Below, piece by piece: positions 1 through 5,759 of a stretch of DNA of 6,576 bases. A model generated the notes under the pieces. The model was not told where the DNA came from. It did not search any database and saw only the letters and a list, made by a program, of their open reading frames with translations. Position 1 is the stretch's first letter; each line of letters opens with the position of its first letter. The position numbers were made by a program, and so were the translations under genes. The stretch is taken from positions 1 to 6,576 of the forward strand of contig CALCSP010000088.1 in NCBI GenBank assembly GCA_937893785.1, written 5' to 3'. The stretch is from an uncultured Verrucomicrobiales bacterium. GTDB lineage: Bacteria; Verrucomicrobiota; Verrucomicrobiia; Verrucomicrobiales; DEV007.

Positions 1-1134
1 AGCCTTTTCAGGTAAACCAAAGAGAGACATTCCCATGACCGCGAATAACCACATGCACAGGATAGGCCAGCGGAAATCTGCAATGGAGCGGCGCTTGAAT
101 GGGTGCAACAATGCAAGAAAGAACAGCGGAGCTGCTGCAATGGAACCTAGAAAGGCATAAAGACCATTCAATTGATCAAGGGATGTATTAATGATTTTGG
201 TATAAAAACCATTTCCAAAGATATTCTGACTGGGAGGCTCGTAGCTACGGAAGACATACTCTTCTCCAACGCTCATGCCTCCGAGCACTGAAAAATAGCC
301 GGAACCAAGAGGAGTCCCCGTGAGATTTGCGTTGCGTATTGCCCAAGGTGAAACCACTAGAATGAAAATGAGAAGCATTAGGATTGCTGCAATGCCACGG
401 GGTTTAAAATATAAAGCGGTAAAGATGAGTAATCCACAAAATGGCCAGATTGCCAGCCAGTGGGAGAGGGCCAGAATCCCGAAAAATCCGGCACAAAGAA
501 GCAACCAGATAAGCGGTTTACGCCCATTAATTTCAGACTCAAGCGCCTTGTAAAGGAAGTAGTTCACACAAGTGAACAGAAACAGCATCAACATCTGGGG
601 TAAGCCTGATTGTGAGAATTGCCATAACATCTCACAAAGCAGCATGAGAAGTGCGGTGACACTGCCGATCTTGGCATCAAAAATTCCTGTAATGAGCAGG
701 AATGTCATGACGATAGATCCCAATAGAAAGATAATTGAGACGCACGCGATGACTCGATCCATTGGGTAAACGGTTTCTTTGCGATCCCATTGAAAATCAT
801 CCTTGTAAAAACTGAGGGCAATGGAGTTTAGAAGCGGGTTTAAAGGTGAGTGGTAGGTGTCCTCCAGATCAGTAAGTATAACGTCTTCTCTGTGTTCAAT
901 GGATTGCCGAAGGGAGAGGGGGCGAATTAGCTTTGTTTTAAAGCCGTGTCCCCGGGCAATTTCCCGGGCAATCTGAGCCTGCTCCAGGCCTTTCTCATGA
1001 GTTAGCCCTCGGAAGCCAGGGGAAATGTAGAAAAATGTCAACCCAATCAGCAACAGCAGGAACAGTGCATAGCGGATGATGATGGCAGGGTTTAATTCAC
1101 CATTGGTGGAGGAAAAAAGATTTCTCAGGGACAT
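1..1134 (-). CDS. GT-C / family 39-like integral membrane glycosyltransferase (C-terminus cut by window edge)
   Basis: An open frame runs without a stop from ATG at 1134 to the left edge and gives 378 residues; the C-terminus is missing. An in-frame TGA at 1162-1164 leaves ATG 1134 as the only good start. The protein is strongly hydrophobic, with about nine likely membrane helices (roughly 17-37, 127-149, 156-172, 176-195, 208-226, 228-242, 247-264, 326-343, 355-374). The first large loop, after helix 1, carries EQAQIAREIARGHGF (51-65), the usual place of the acidic catalytic residue in GT-C enzymes; here Glu51 may fill the Asp role. SPWAIRN followed by GTP (262-275) matches the PWxxRN...G.P pattern common in family 39-like proteins. 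Such enzymes move sugars from lipid-linked donors on the outer face of the inner membrane; donor and acceptor here are unknown. It lies 75 bp downstream of the response regulator on the same strand, so co-transcription is possible. Confidence 0.8.
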   Translation of the reverse strand, partial: MSLRNLFSSTNGELNPAIIIRYALFLLLLIGLTFFYISPGFRGLTHEKGLEQAQIAREIARGHGFKTKLIRPLSLRQSIEHREDVILTDLEDTYHSPLNPLLNSIALSFYKDDFQWDRKETVYPMDRVIACVSIIFLLGSIVMTFLLITGIFDAKIGSVTALLMLLCEMLWQFSQSGLPQMLMLFLFTCVNYFLYKALESEINGRKPLIWLLLCAGFFGILALSHWLAIWPFCGLLIFTALYFKPRGIAAILMLLIFILVVSPWAIRNANLTGTPLGSGYFSVLGGMSVGEEYVFRSYEPPSQNIFGNGFYTKIINTSLDQLNGLYAFLGSIAAAPLFFLALLHPFKRRSIADFRWPILCMWLFAVMGMSLFGLPEKA

Positions 1135-1209
1135 AATTGTGGGACTGGCGGAAATTCTGAGTCAAAGGGTGGGCAAATCAAGCATGATATGATGAATACA
1201 TTGACAGTT

Positions 1210-2571
1210 TTAGCCTGTAATCTCTACTTTTAGCTTTCTTTGAAGGGTGCGCCTGCTAATACCTAGGAGTTTTGCGGCTTCCGTCTTGTTACCCCGAGTG
1301 TGTGCCAAGGCCTCTGATATTATTTGGCGCTCGGCACTTGCCAGATCAAATCGGTCTTGATTGGAGTGATGTGCACCAAGATGCGTGGTTCCCGTGGAAG
1401 AGTCATTATTGCGAAAGACTGACGGAAGGTGTCGCAATGTAATTTTTGAGCCGTTGCTCATTACCACACCATGCTCGATAGCCGTACGCAATTCGCGTAC
1501 ATTTCCAGGCCATCGATGGGCATGCAATGCCCGCATGACTTCATGAGTAATTTCATGAATTGGCTTACCATTTTCTTCGGCCAGTTCCTTTAGGAAGGCG
1601 TTTGCTAAAAGGGCAATATCTTCAGTTCGCTCCCGGAGTGGGGGCAAGGTAATACGAACAACATTCAGCCTGTAGAAAAGATCCTCGCGGAATTCTCCAG
1701 TTTCCACAAGTTGCCCGATATCCTTGTTGGTTACCGTTAAAAGGCGGACATCCACCTTGATGGGTTGATTGCCACCAACCCGCTCAATGGTTCGCTCGCC
1801 TAGTGCTCGTAGGAGCTTTACCTGTGTGGAGGTATCAATTTCTCCGATTTCATCGAGAAAGAGAGTGCCCCCATCAGCTTGTTCGAAGCGACCTATGCGC
1901 TTCTCAGTGGCTCCTGTAAAAGCACCTTTTTCATGACCGAAGAGTTCACTTTCCAGCAGTTGTGGTGAAAGTGCCGCACAATGCACAGTAACCAGTTTGG
2001 ATTTCGGCCTACCGCTGAGGTTATGTATTGCTTTTGCAACCAGTTCCTTGCCGGTGCCGTTTTCTCCGTCAATGAGAACGGTTGCCCTAGATGGGGCAAC
2101 CTGCTCAATGGTTTCAAAGACAGGCTGCATGGCTTGCGATTTACCAAGGATATTTGAGACCGTGAATTCTTTTTCAACTTGCTTTTTAAGTTGTATATTT
2201 TCTTCCTGAAGGGAACGGGTCCTGATCGCTCTTTTGATCAAAATCTCAAGCTCATCAATGTTCAGGGGTTTGGTAACGAAGTGGTAAGCCCCGCGTTTCA
2301 TGGCTTCCACTGCTGTATCCACTGAACCGTAAGCAGTCATCATGATACAAATGGGACTGGAGGCGATCCCAAGTGCTTTATCGATGAGCTCCATTCCGTC
2401 ATCGGCCCCGAGACGGAGGTCAGTAACTAGGACGTCAACAGTTTCGTTCTCTAAGACATCCATGGCGCCCTTTATGTTTGCGGCGATGTATATGTCGAAC
2501 TCGTCCTCAAGAGAAAGCCGGAGACCCTCGCGGGTATTCTTTTCGTCATCGACTATGAGTATTGTGTGCAT
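1210..2571 (-). CDS. NtrC-family sigma54-dependent response regulator
   Basis: A 453-residue protein with the full three-domain NtrC layout. The receiver (about 1-115) has acidic pocket D8/D9, phospho-acceptor D51 (VTDLRLG), T79 and K101. A charged, probably coiled linker (about 107-137) leads to the AAA+ domain (about 140-375): Walker A GENGTGKE (169-176), an intact GAFTGA loop (216-221) that contacts sigma54, Walker B GGTLFLDE (234-241) and the FREDLFYRLNV region (294-304) with arginine-finger residues. A Fis-type helix-turn-helix closes the protein (about 413-450, with GNKTEAAKLLGISRRTLQRKL). Nothing essential is missing, so it should activate sigma54 promoters once phosphorylated. It starts 17 bp after the kinase stop, which makes the kinase its likely partner in one operon. 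No strong Shine-Dalgarno is visible before the ATG. The regulon is not evident; it resembles NtrC, AtoC and ZraR equally, so no symbol is given. Confidence 0.96.
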   Translation of the reverse strand: MHTILIVDDEKNTREGLRLSLEDEFDIYIAANIKGAMDVLENETVDVLVTDLRLGADDGMELIDKALGIASSPICIMMTAYGSVDTAVEAMKRGAYHFVTKPLNIDELEILIKRAIRTRSLQEENIQLKKQVEKEFTVSNILGKSQAMQPVFETIEQVAPSRATVLIDGENGTGKELVAKAIHNLSGRPKSKLVTVHCAALSPQLLESELFGHEKGAFTGATEKRIGRFEQADGGTLFLDEIGEIDTSTQVKLLRALGERTIERVGGNQPIKVDVRLLTVTNKDIGQLVETGEFREDLFYRLNVVRITLPPLRERTEDIALLANAFLKELAEENGKPIHEITHEVMRALHAHRWPGNVRELRTAIEHGVVMSNGSKITLRHLPSVFRNNDSSTGTTHLGAHHSNQDRFDLASAERQIISEALAHTRGNKTEAAKLLGISRRTLQRKLKVEITG

Positions 2572-2588
2572 ATCTGGTCACAGGATGC

Positions 2589-3761
2589 TTAATCTGGTTC
2601 GCTCTCTCCAGAGTCCGGTAAGAGCCGGGCTGACTTGGAAAAACGGGGGAGGAAAAGTGTTACGGTGGTCCCCTTTCCCTCTTCGCTGGCAATTTCCATT
2701 TCACCACCGTGTTCACGAATGATGCGACGGATAATTAGTAGTCCAAGGCCGGTTCCAGATTTTTTGGTGCTGAAATAAGGCTCGAAAACACTGGACATAT
2801 TGTCTGCCGAGATGCCTTCTCCGCTATCTGTGAAACTAATGGTTACGTATTCATCAGTAAGGTCACTGTGGACGACGATGGAGCCACCTGTAGTGGTTGC
2901 CTGCGTGGCATTCTTGACGACGTTATAGAACGCCTGTTTGATTTGATCCGGGTCAAGCTGAAGGGGGGGGAGTGCGGAGTGTAATTCTAGAGTGAGTTGG
3001 AGTCCGCGGTCATTTAGCTCTGGTTCGAGAAAGCGCATTGCTTCCCTGACCAGTTCATTAACATCAGTGGGCTCGACCCTTGGCTGAGAAGGTCGTATCG
3101 CTTTAAGGAACTGGTCAATGATGTGATCAAGGCGCTTAACTTCAACTGTCGAGATGTCTATTAGTTCGCGCAGCTCTGCTTCATAAAGATCAGGGACGGC
3201 TTTTTTTAATTTACGCTCCAGAAGCTGGAGGTGAATATGCATGGAATTGAGGGGATTACCGATTTCATGGGCAACGCCAGCGGCCAGCATCGTCAGAGCA
3301 CCTGCGCGTTCAGATTCCAGTTTTTCCTCTTCACCTCTGCGAGACTCGGTGATATCCCGCACCAGCATGACATATGCGGTACTTTCCGTCTCTTGTTTGA
3401 GCTCTATGGGTTTGATGTAGAAGTTCAGGTAGCGGTTTTCGGGATAGAAGACCTCCAGGTCACGTGAGAGCGTTTCGTGCTCTCCTAGAATGAGGGCATC
3501 CCAGTCTAGGCCACGAATTTTTTCTGAGATGTGGTTTCCACCTGTTTCATCCGGATTGAGTCCAAAAAGCCTGCAGGCACCTTGGTTAATATAACGGATT
3601 ACACCGCTTTCGTCTGCGACAATGACCCCTTCTTGAAGGGCATCAAAAATGCTTTTGAAAAAACCGCTCTCTTCAGAGAGGCGGTTGAGAAATGCCTGTA
3701 CTTCCCCGGGTTCAACGCGATCCACACGCTCGATTAGCTTGTCAACGAAGCGGGGTTTCAT
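2589..3761 (-). CDS. Soluble PAS-domain sensor histidine kinase (NtrB-like)
   Basis: Numbering is from ATG 3761 (390 residues); a TTG lies immediately before it at 3764 and is a less likely start. There is no signal peptide or membrane helix, so it is cytoplasmic. A charged helical N-terminus (1-33) precedes a PAS domain (about 35-137; EGVIVADESGVIRYIN, then VMLVRDITE). A HisKA dimerisation domain follows with AHEIGNPL and phospho-acceptor His165. The HATPase domain has the N box QAFYNVVKNATQA (277-289), G1 DSGEGI (312-317), F box FEPYFSTK (326-333) and G2 SGTGLGL (335-341), all intact. It should autophosphorylate and pass phosphate to the regulator encoded 17 bp downstream. The PAS ligand cannot be told from sequence. 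Oddities: an intrinsic-terminator-like hairpin within codons 26-35, a C8 run at codons 264-267, and a start only 14 bp from divergent cutA. Confidence 0.95.
   Translation of the reverse strand: MKPRFVDKLIERVDRVEPGEVQAFLNRLSEESGFFKSIFDALQEGVIVADESGVIRYINQGACRLFGLNPDETGGNHISEKIRGLDWDALILGEHETLSRDLEVFYPENRYLNFYIKPIELKQETESTAYVMLVRDITESRRGEEEKLESERAGALTMLAAGVAHEIGNPLNSMHIHLQLLERKLKKAVPDLYEAELRELIDISTVEVKRLDHIIDQFLKAIRPSQPRVEPTDVNELVREAMRFLEPELNDRGLQLTLELHSALPPLQLDPDQIKQAFYNVVKNATQATTTGGSIVVHSDLTDEYVTISFTDSGEGISADNMSSVFEPYFSTKKSGTGLGLLIIRRIIREHGGEMEIASEEGKGTTVTLFLPRFSKSARLLPDSGESEPD
2963..2970 (-). repeat. Eight-base homopolymer (C8 in the kinase message)
   Basis: The plus strand has eight consecutive G's, read as C8 in the kinase gene within codons for Ala-Leu-Pro-Pro-Leu, just before the N box. 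The frame is open as sequenced. Runs of this length can slip during replication or sequencing, and a one-base change would remove most of the ATP-binding domain. Confidence 0.6.
3658..3686 (-). terminator. Intrinsic-terminator-like hairpin inside the kinase coding region
   Basis: In the kinase message direction the sequence is AACCGC, C, TCTC, loop TGAA, GAGA, GCGG, then six T's (plus-strand A6 at 3658-3663). The stem is CCGC/GCGG plus TCTC/GAGA with a single bulged C; two of the T's can also pair with the leading AA. It begins 75 nt after the first base of the kinase ATG and codes for Asn26 to Phe35. The geometry is that of a Rho-independent terminator. Translating ribosomes would normally mask it, so it could end transcription early when translation is poor. 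It may equally be a coincidence of codon choice; function is inference. Confidence 0.4.
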
Positions 3762-3775
3762 CAAAATGACCGGCG
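3762..3775. promoter_or_regulatory. 14-bp divergent gap between kinase and cutA start codons
   Basis: The kinase ATG (3761-3759, minus) and the cutA ATG (3776-3778, plus) are separated by 14 bp. The cutA frame has a stop (TGA 3767-3769) immediately upstream, so its start cannot move left. The kinase N-terminus is rich in ordinary residues right up to its ATG. The gap is too short for two promoters and holds no recognisable Shine-Dalgarno for either gene. Each promoter must therefore lie within the opposite coding sequence, and the two 5' ends are complementary unless the messages are leaderless. Confidence 0.55.
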
Positions 3776-4114
3776 ATGAACCAGAAAGAGGTAAAAATAG
3801 TAATATGCACGTTTCCCAACATGGAAAAAGCGCGACAAATTGGCACAGTAATGGTGCGGGCGCAACTTGTTGCCTGTGTCAATTTTATACCAAAGATTCA
3901 GTCAATTTACTGCTGGGAGGGTAAATTGGAGGAGGAGGAGGAGGTGATGGCTGTTTTCAAGACCAGTGCTGCGCGGTATAGCGAATTGGAGGCGAAGATT
4001 ACCGAGATGCATCCCTATGAATTGCCGGAAATCGTTGTGGTGGATCTGGCTGGCGGATTACCAGCTTACCTGAATTGGGTATTATCATCAACGCGACCGA
4101 TCGGCAATACATAG
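3776..4114 (+). CDS. cutA: CutA-type divalent-cation tolerance protein
   Basis: A 112-residue protein, the usual CutA1 length. Diagnostic stretches are VKIVICTFPNMEKARQIG (6-23), LVACVNFIPKIQSIYCWEGK (31-50), the acidic run E52-E56, VFKTS (60-64), MHPYELPEIVVV (78-89) and YLNW (98-101), in the order expected for the family. CutA1 proteins form very stable trimers with a ferredoxin-like fold close to PII signalling proteins. The gene was named for copper tolerance in E. coli, but its real cellular role is unsettled. Cys11, Cys34 and Cys46 could bind metal; that is inference. The start is fixed by the in-frame TGA at 3767-3769. No Shine-Dalgarno precedes it, although a perfect one lies inside the gene at 3939-3947. 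It diverges from the histidine kinase at 14 bp and converges with xerD, 40 bp from that gene's stop. Confidence 0.95.
   Translation: MNQKEVKIVICTFPNMEKARQIGTVMVRAQLVACVNFIPKIQSIYCWEGKLEEEEEVMAVFKTSAARYSELEAKITEMHPYELPEIVVVDLAGGLPAYLNWVLSSTRPIGNT
3928..3944 (+). repeat. (GGA)5GG trinucleotide run with full-length internal Shine-Dalgarno
   Basis: Five GGA units plus GG encode five successive Glu residues (E52-E56) of CutA. The run continues into AGGAGGTGA (3939-3947), a perfect nine-base match to the usual 16S rRNA anti-Shine-Dalgarno. The next ATG (Met58, 3947-3949) overlaps it, so spacing is too short for efficient internal initiation. Unit gain or loss would keep the reading frame. Confidence 0.75.
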
Positions 4115-4154
4115 CTATCGGCACTGACTCGCTTCGCTGGTGGACTTGTTCTGC

Positions 4155-5063
4155 TTAACCTCGGGGATGAAATTTTCGGTGAACTTCCTTGAGGCGTCTC
4201 TCATCCACATGGGTGTAGATTTGTGTCGTGCTAATATCAGCATGCCCTAGCATTTCTTGAATAATGCGTAGGTCGGCTCCGCCACTGAGCAGGTGCGTGG
4301 CAAAGCTATGCCGCAACTGATGTGGATGAATGGTATTGGCGAGCCCAGCACGTTTTGCACGTTCCCGGACAATTTGCCATACCCGAGAGGGACTAAGCTG
4401 ATTGCCCCGGATGGAAAGAAAAATATGGCTGGATGTCTTTGGCCTTACAAGGCTGGGCCTTCCTTGATCAAGGTAAAATTGCACTGTCTGGCGGGCTTTG
4501 CTGCCTACAGGAATGACACGCGTCTTGTTTCCCTTGCCAGTTACTCGAATGAATCCTTCATCAATGTATAAATTCTCAAGACGAGCACTGATAATTTCGG
4601 CAAGTCGTAACCCGCTTGAATAGAGTAGCTCGAGAATAGCCCGGTCACGCATACCAAGCGGTGATTGTGTTTCGATAGATTCAAGAAGATTTTCCACCTC
4701 GCGCTCGTTCAGAGTTTTTGGTAGCATTTGATCAGGTCGGGGAGCGAGCAGACTCTCTGCGATGTCTTCATCAATGACTTGCTTGGCTGCCAGATACCGG
4801 AAAAATATTTTCAGGATAACGATAGCCTGCCGGATACTCGAAGGTGCTAGGCCGCTTTTTTTGCGATCGGACAGATACTCAGAAAGTTGTTCTGTGTTTA
4901 AGTCGCCGGGCTTCCTGACTGAATGTTTCGATTTTGCCCATTGAACAAATGTTTCCAGATTGCGCCTTACCAGCGTCTGGTAATTGGTTGAAAGCCCGCG
5001 CTCGGTTGCCAGATGTAAGATAAAGAAATCGATTGCCGACTCTATGTCCGTTGAGGGGTTCAA
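4155..5063 (-). CDS. xerD: XerD-type site-specific tyrosine recombinase
   Basis: A 302-residue protein close to the family length of about 298. The N-terminal SAM-like core-binding domain (about 5-95) is followed by the catalytic domain (about 112-300). The full catalytic set is present: Arg153 (SGLRLAE), Lys177 (TGKGNK), His248 and Arg251 (HPHQLRHSFATHLL), His274 (LGHADISTTQIY) and nucleophile Tyr283. The order and spacing match E. coli XerD, and the C-terminal HPRG resembles the XerD tail. XerC/XerD resolve chromosome dimers at dif at the division septum with FtsK; single-Xer systems and integron or phage relatives also exist, so the C/D assignment is probable, not certain. The start is TTG 5063: an in-frame TAG at 5072-5070 blocks extension and no ATG follows until residue 138. 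A weak TTAGAG lies about 6 nt upstream. It is convergent with cutA, and no dif-like site was recognised nearby. Confidence 0.93.
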   Translation of the reverse strand: MNPSTDIESAIDFFILHLATERGLSTNYQTLVRRNLETFVQWAKSKHSVRKPGDLNTEQLSEYLSDRKKSGLAPSSIRQAIVILKIFFRYLAAKQVIDEDIAESLLAPRPDQMLPKTLNEREVENLLESIETQSPLGMRDRAILELLYSSGLRLAEIISARLENLYIDEGFIRVTGKGNKTRVIPVGSKARQTVQFYLDQGRPSLVRPKTSSHIFLSIRGNQLSPSRVWQIVRERAKRAGLANTIHPHQLRHSFATHLLSGGADLRIIQEMLGHADISTTQIYTHVDERRLKEVHRKFHPRG

Positions 5064-5324
5064 TATGCTCTAATATCGAATCAAATTGAGGTTTTGTCCT
5101 CTTGGAAAATTTATTTGGCTAATTCCAGTGACGGTTAATTGCTATGAATGACCAATGGCTAGGCATGTCCACAATTGCAATTTGGCTATTGGGCAGATTC
5201 TAATAGCGTCGTGGGAAAGACGAGCAGGGGTTTTAATATCCTATTACGAAATCTCATGTTTGTGCAGCAATTGCTTGGGGTCATGAGGGGTATTAATTGG
5301 AAGATCAAGAAATTAGTTTTGTTT
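5064..5324. other. AT-rich intergenic region, no supported gene
   Basis: This 261-bp stretch lies between the xerD start and the small membrane protein stop and should contain the xerD promoter. I could not pick a convincing -35/-10 pair. It holds a 10-bp palindrome AGCAATTGCT (5266-5275) and a few 4-bp stems, none impressive. Only tiny open frames of about 19-23 codons are present, without ribosome sites or recognisable products. Confidence 0.5.
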
Positions 5325-5636
5325 TTATTCTGATCTATAAAACCAGAGAAAATATATTGGAATAGAACTTACCAGAAAGAGTGATGCTCCAAGGATGTAA
5401 TCGCTTATTGAAAAAGCCACATATCCATGTCCTGAGGTGCCGAGATAAAAAAAGCTACAAAAAGAGGTTAATCCAAGAGTAACACCAATTGCTCCGAAAA
5501 AACGGACAAATGATTTTGTAACAGGTTTTATATTGTTTTTGATTTTTCCAATTATACCCCCCAAGGCTGTGCCAACTAAGATACCCGCGCTAGTCCAGAT
5601 GATGAATGCCAAAAAGCTATCAAGAAAAAACTCCAT
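5325..5636 (-). CDS. Small three-helix membrane protein of unknown function
   Basis: I do not recognise this 103-residue protein. It starts at ATG 5636 with no clear Shine-Dalgarno (AATCTTTAAAA precedes it). Three hydrophobic segments are visible: about 8-29, glycine-rich at its end (GILVGTALGGIIG); about 43-65; and about 78-99, ending in FLWFYRSE. A basic stretch, GKIKNNIKPVTK (30-41), joins helices 1 and 2, which by the positive-inside rule suggests that this loop is cytoplasmic and the N-terminus outside. There are no catalytic motifs. GC is about 38% by rough hand count, below the larger genes around it, which may mean recent acquisition or simply relaxed composition. It stands alone, with more than 100 bp of non-coding DNA on each side. 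The patterned hydrophobicity argues for a real gene, but homologues would be needed to be sure. Confidence 0.6.
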   Translation of the reverse strand: MEFFLDSFLAFIIWTSAGILVGTALGGIIGKIKNNIKPVTKSFVRFFGAIGVTLGLTSFCSFFYLGTSGHGYVAFSISDYILGASLFLVSSIPIYFLWFYRSE

Positions 5637-5704
5637 TTTTAAAGATTTCTAAATCAGAATATCTGCAGCGTGCATTATGGACATTTAAAGTGGAGCTTAA
5701 AGAA

Positions 5705-5730
5705 ATTCTTTGAGTGCATCATCAAAGAAT
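5705..5730 (-). terminator. Candidate intrinsic terminator after the hydrolase gene
   Basis: A perfect 9-bp inverted repeat, ATTCTTTGA and TCAAAGAAT, is separated by an 8-base loop. In the minus direction it begins 30 nt beyond the hydrolase stop and is followed by a T-rich tail, TTCTTTAAG. The stem has only two G-C pairs and the T tract is interrupted, so it would be a weak terminator; its position between two genes on the same strand supports the call. Confidence 0.4.
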
Positions 5731-5759
5731 AAAAGAAACGTTCAAATATCAAACTGAGT

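Noticed and set aside
320..769. Two plus-strand open frames of 77 and 65 codons
   Set aside because: Both lie opposite the long continuous glycosyltransferase frame, whose membrane-protein pattern is clear; the plus-strand translations resemble no protein.
2342..2722. Open frame of 126 codons on the plus strand
   Set aside because: It is antisense to the well-supported response regulator and kinase; its Ser/Arg-rich, low-complexity translation is typical of a shadow frame.
3841..3857. TGGCAC...GGTGC, resembling a sigma54 -24/-12 promoter on the plus strand inside cutA
   Set aside because: The GG and GC elements are two bases too far apart for a sigma54 promoter, the site lies within cutA, and no gene start follows in that direction.
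4159..4194. CCTCGGGG / CCTTGAGG possible stem as a terminator for cutA
   Set aside because: It needs two G-U pairs, has a 20-base loop, has no T run after it and lies within the end of xerD.
5144..5203. Short 19-codon plus-strand frame with a hydrophobic middle, in the intergenic region
   Set aside because: There is no ribosome site or recognised small-protein family, and such a length is expected by chance in AT-rich DNA.
5064..5324. Possible dif site beside xerD
   Set aside because: I found no 28-bp arrangement of two XerC/XerD half-sites around a 6-bp centre; dif is usually far from xerD in any case.
5303..5335. GATCAAGAA / TTCTGATC inverted repeat over the stop of the small membrane protein gene
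   Set aside because: The stem is short with a bulge, the loop is long and there is no T tract in the minus direction; it is probably chance in AT-rich DNA.
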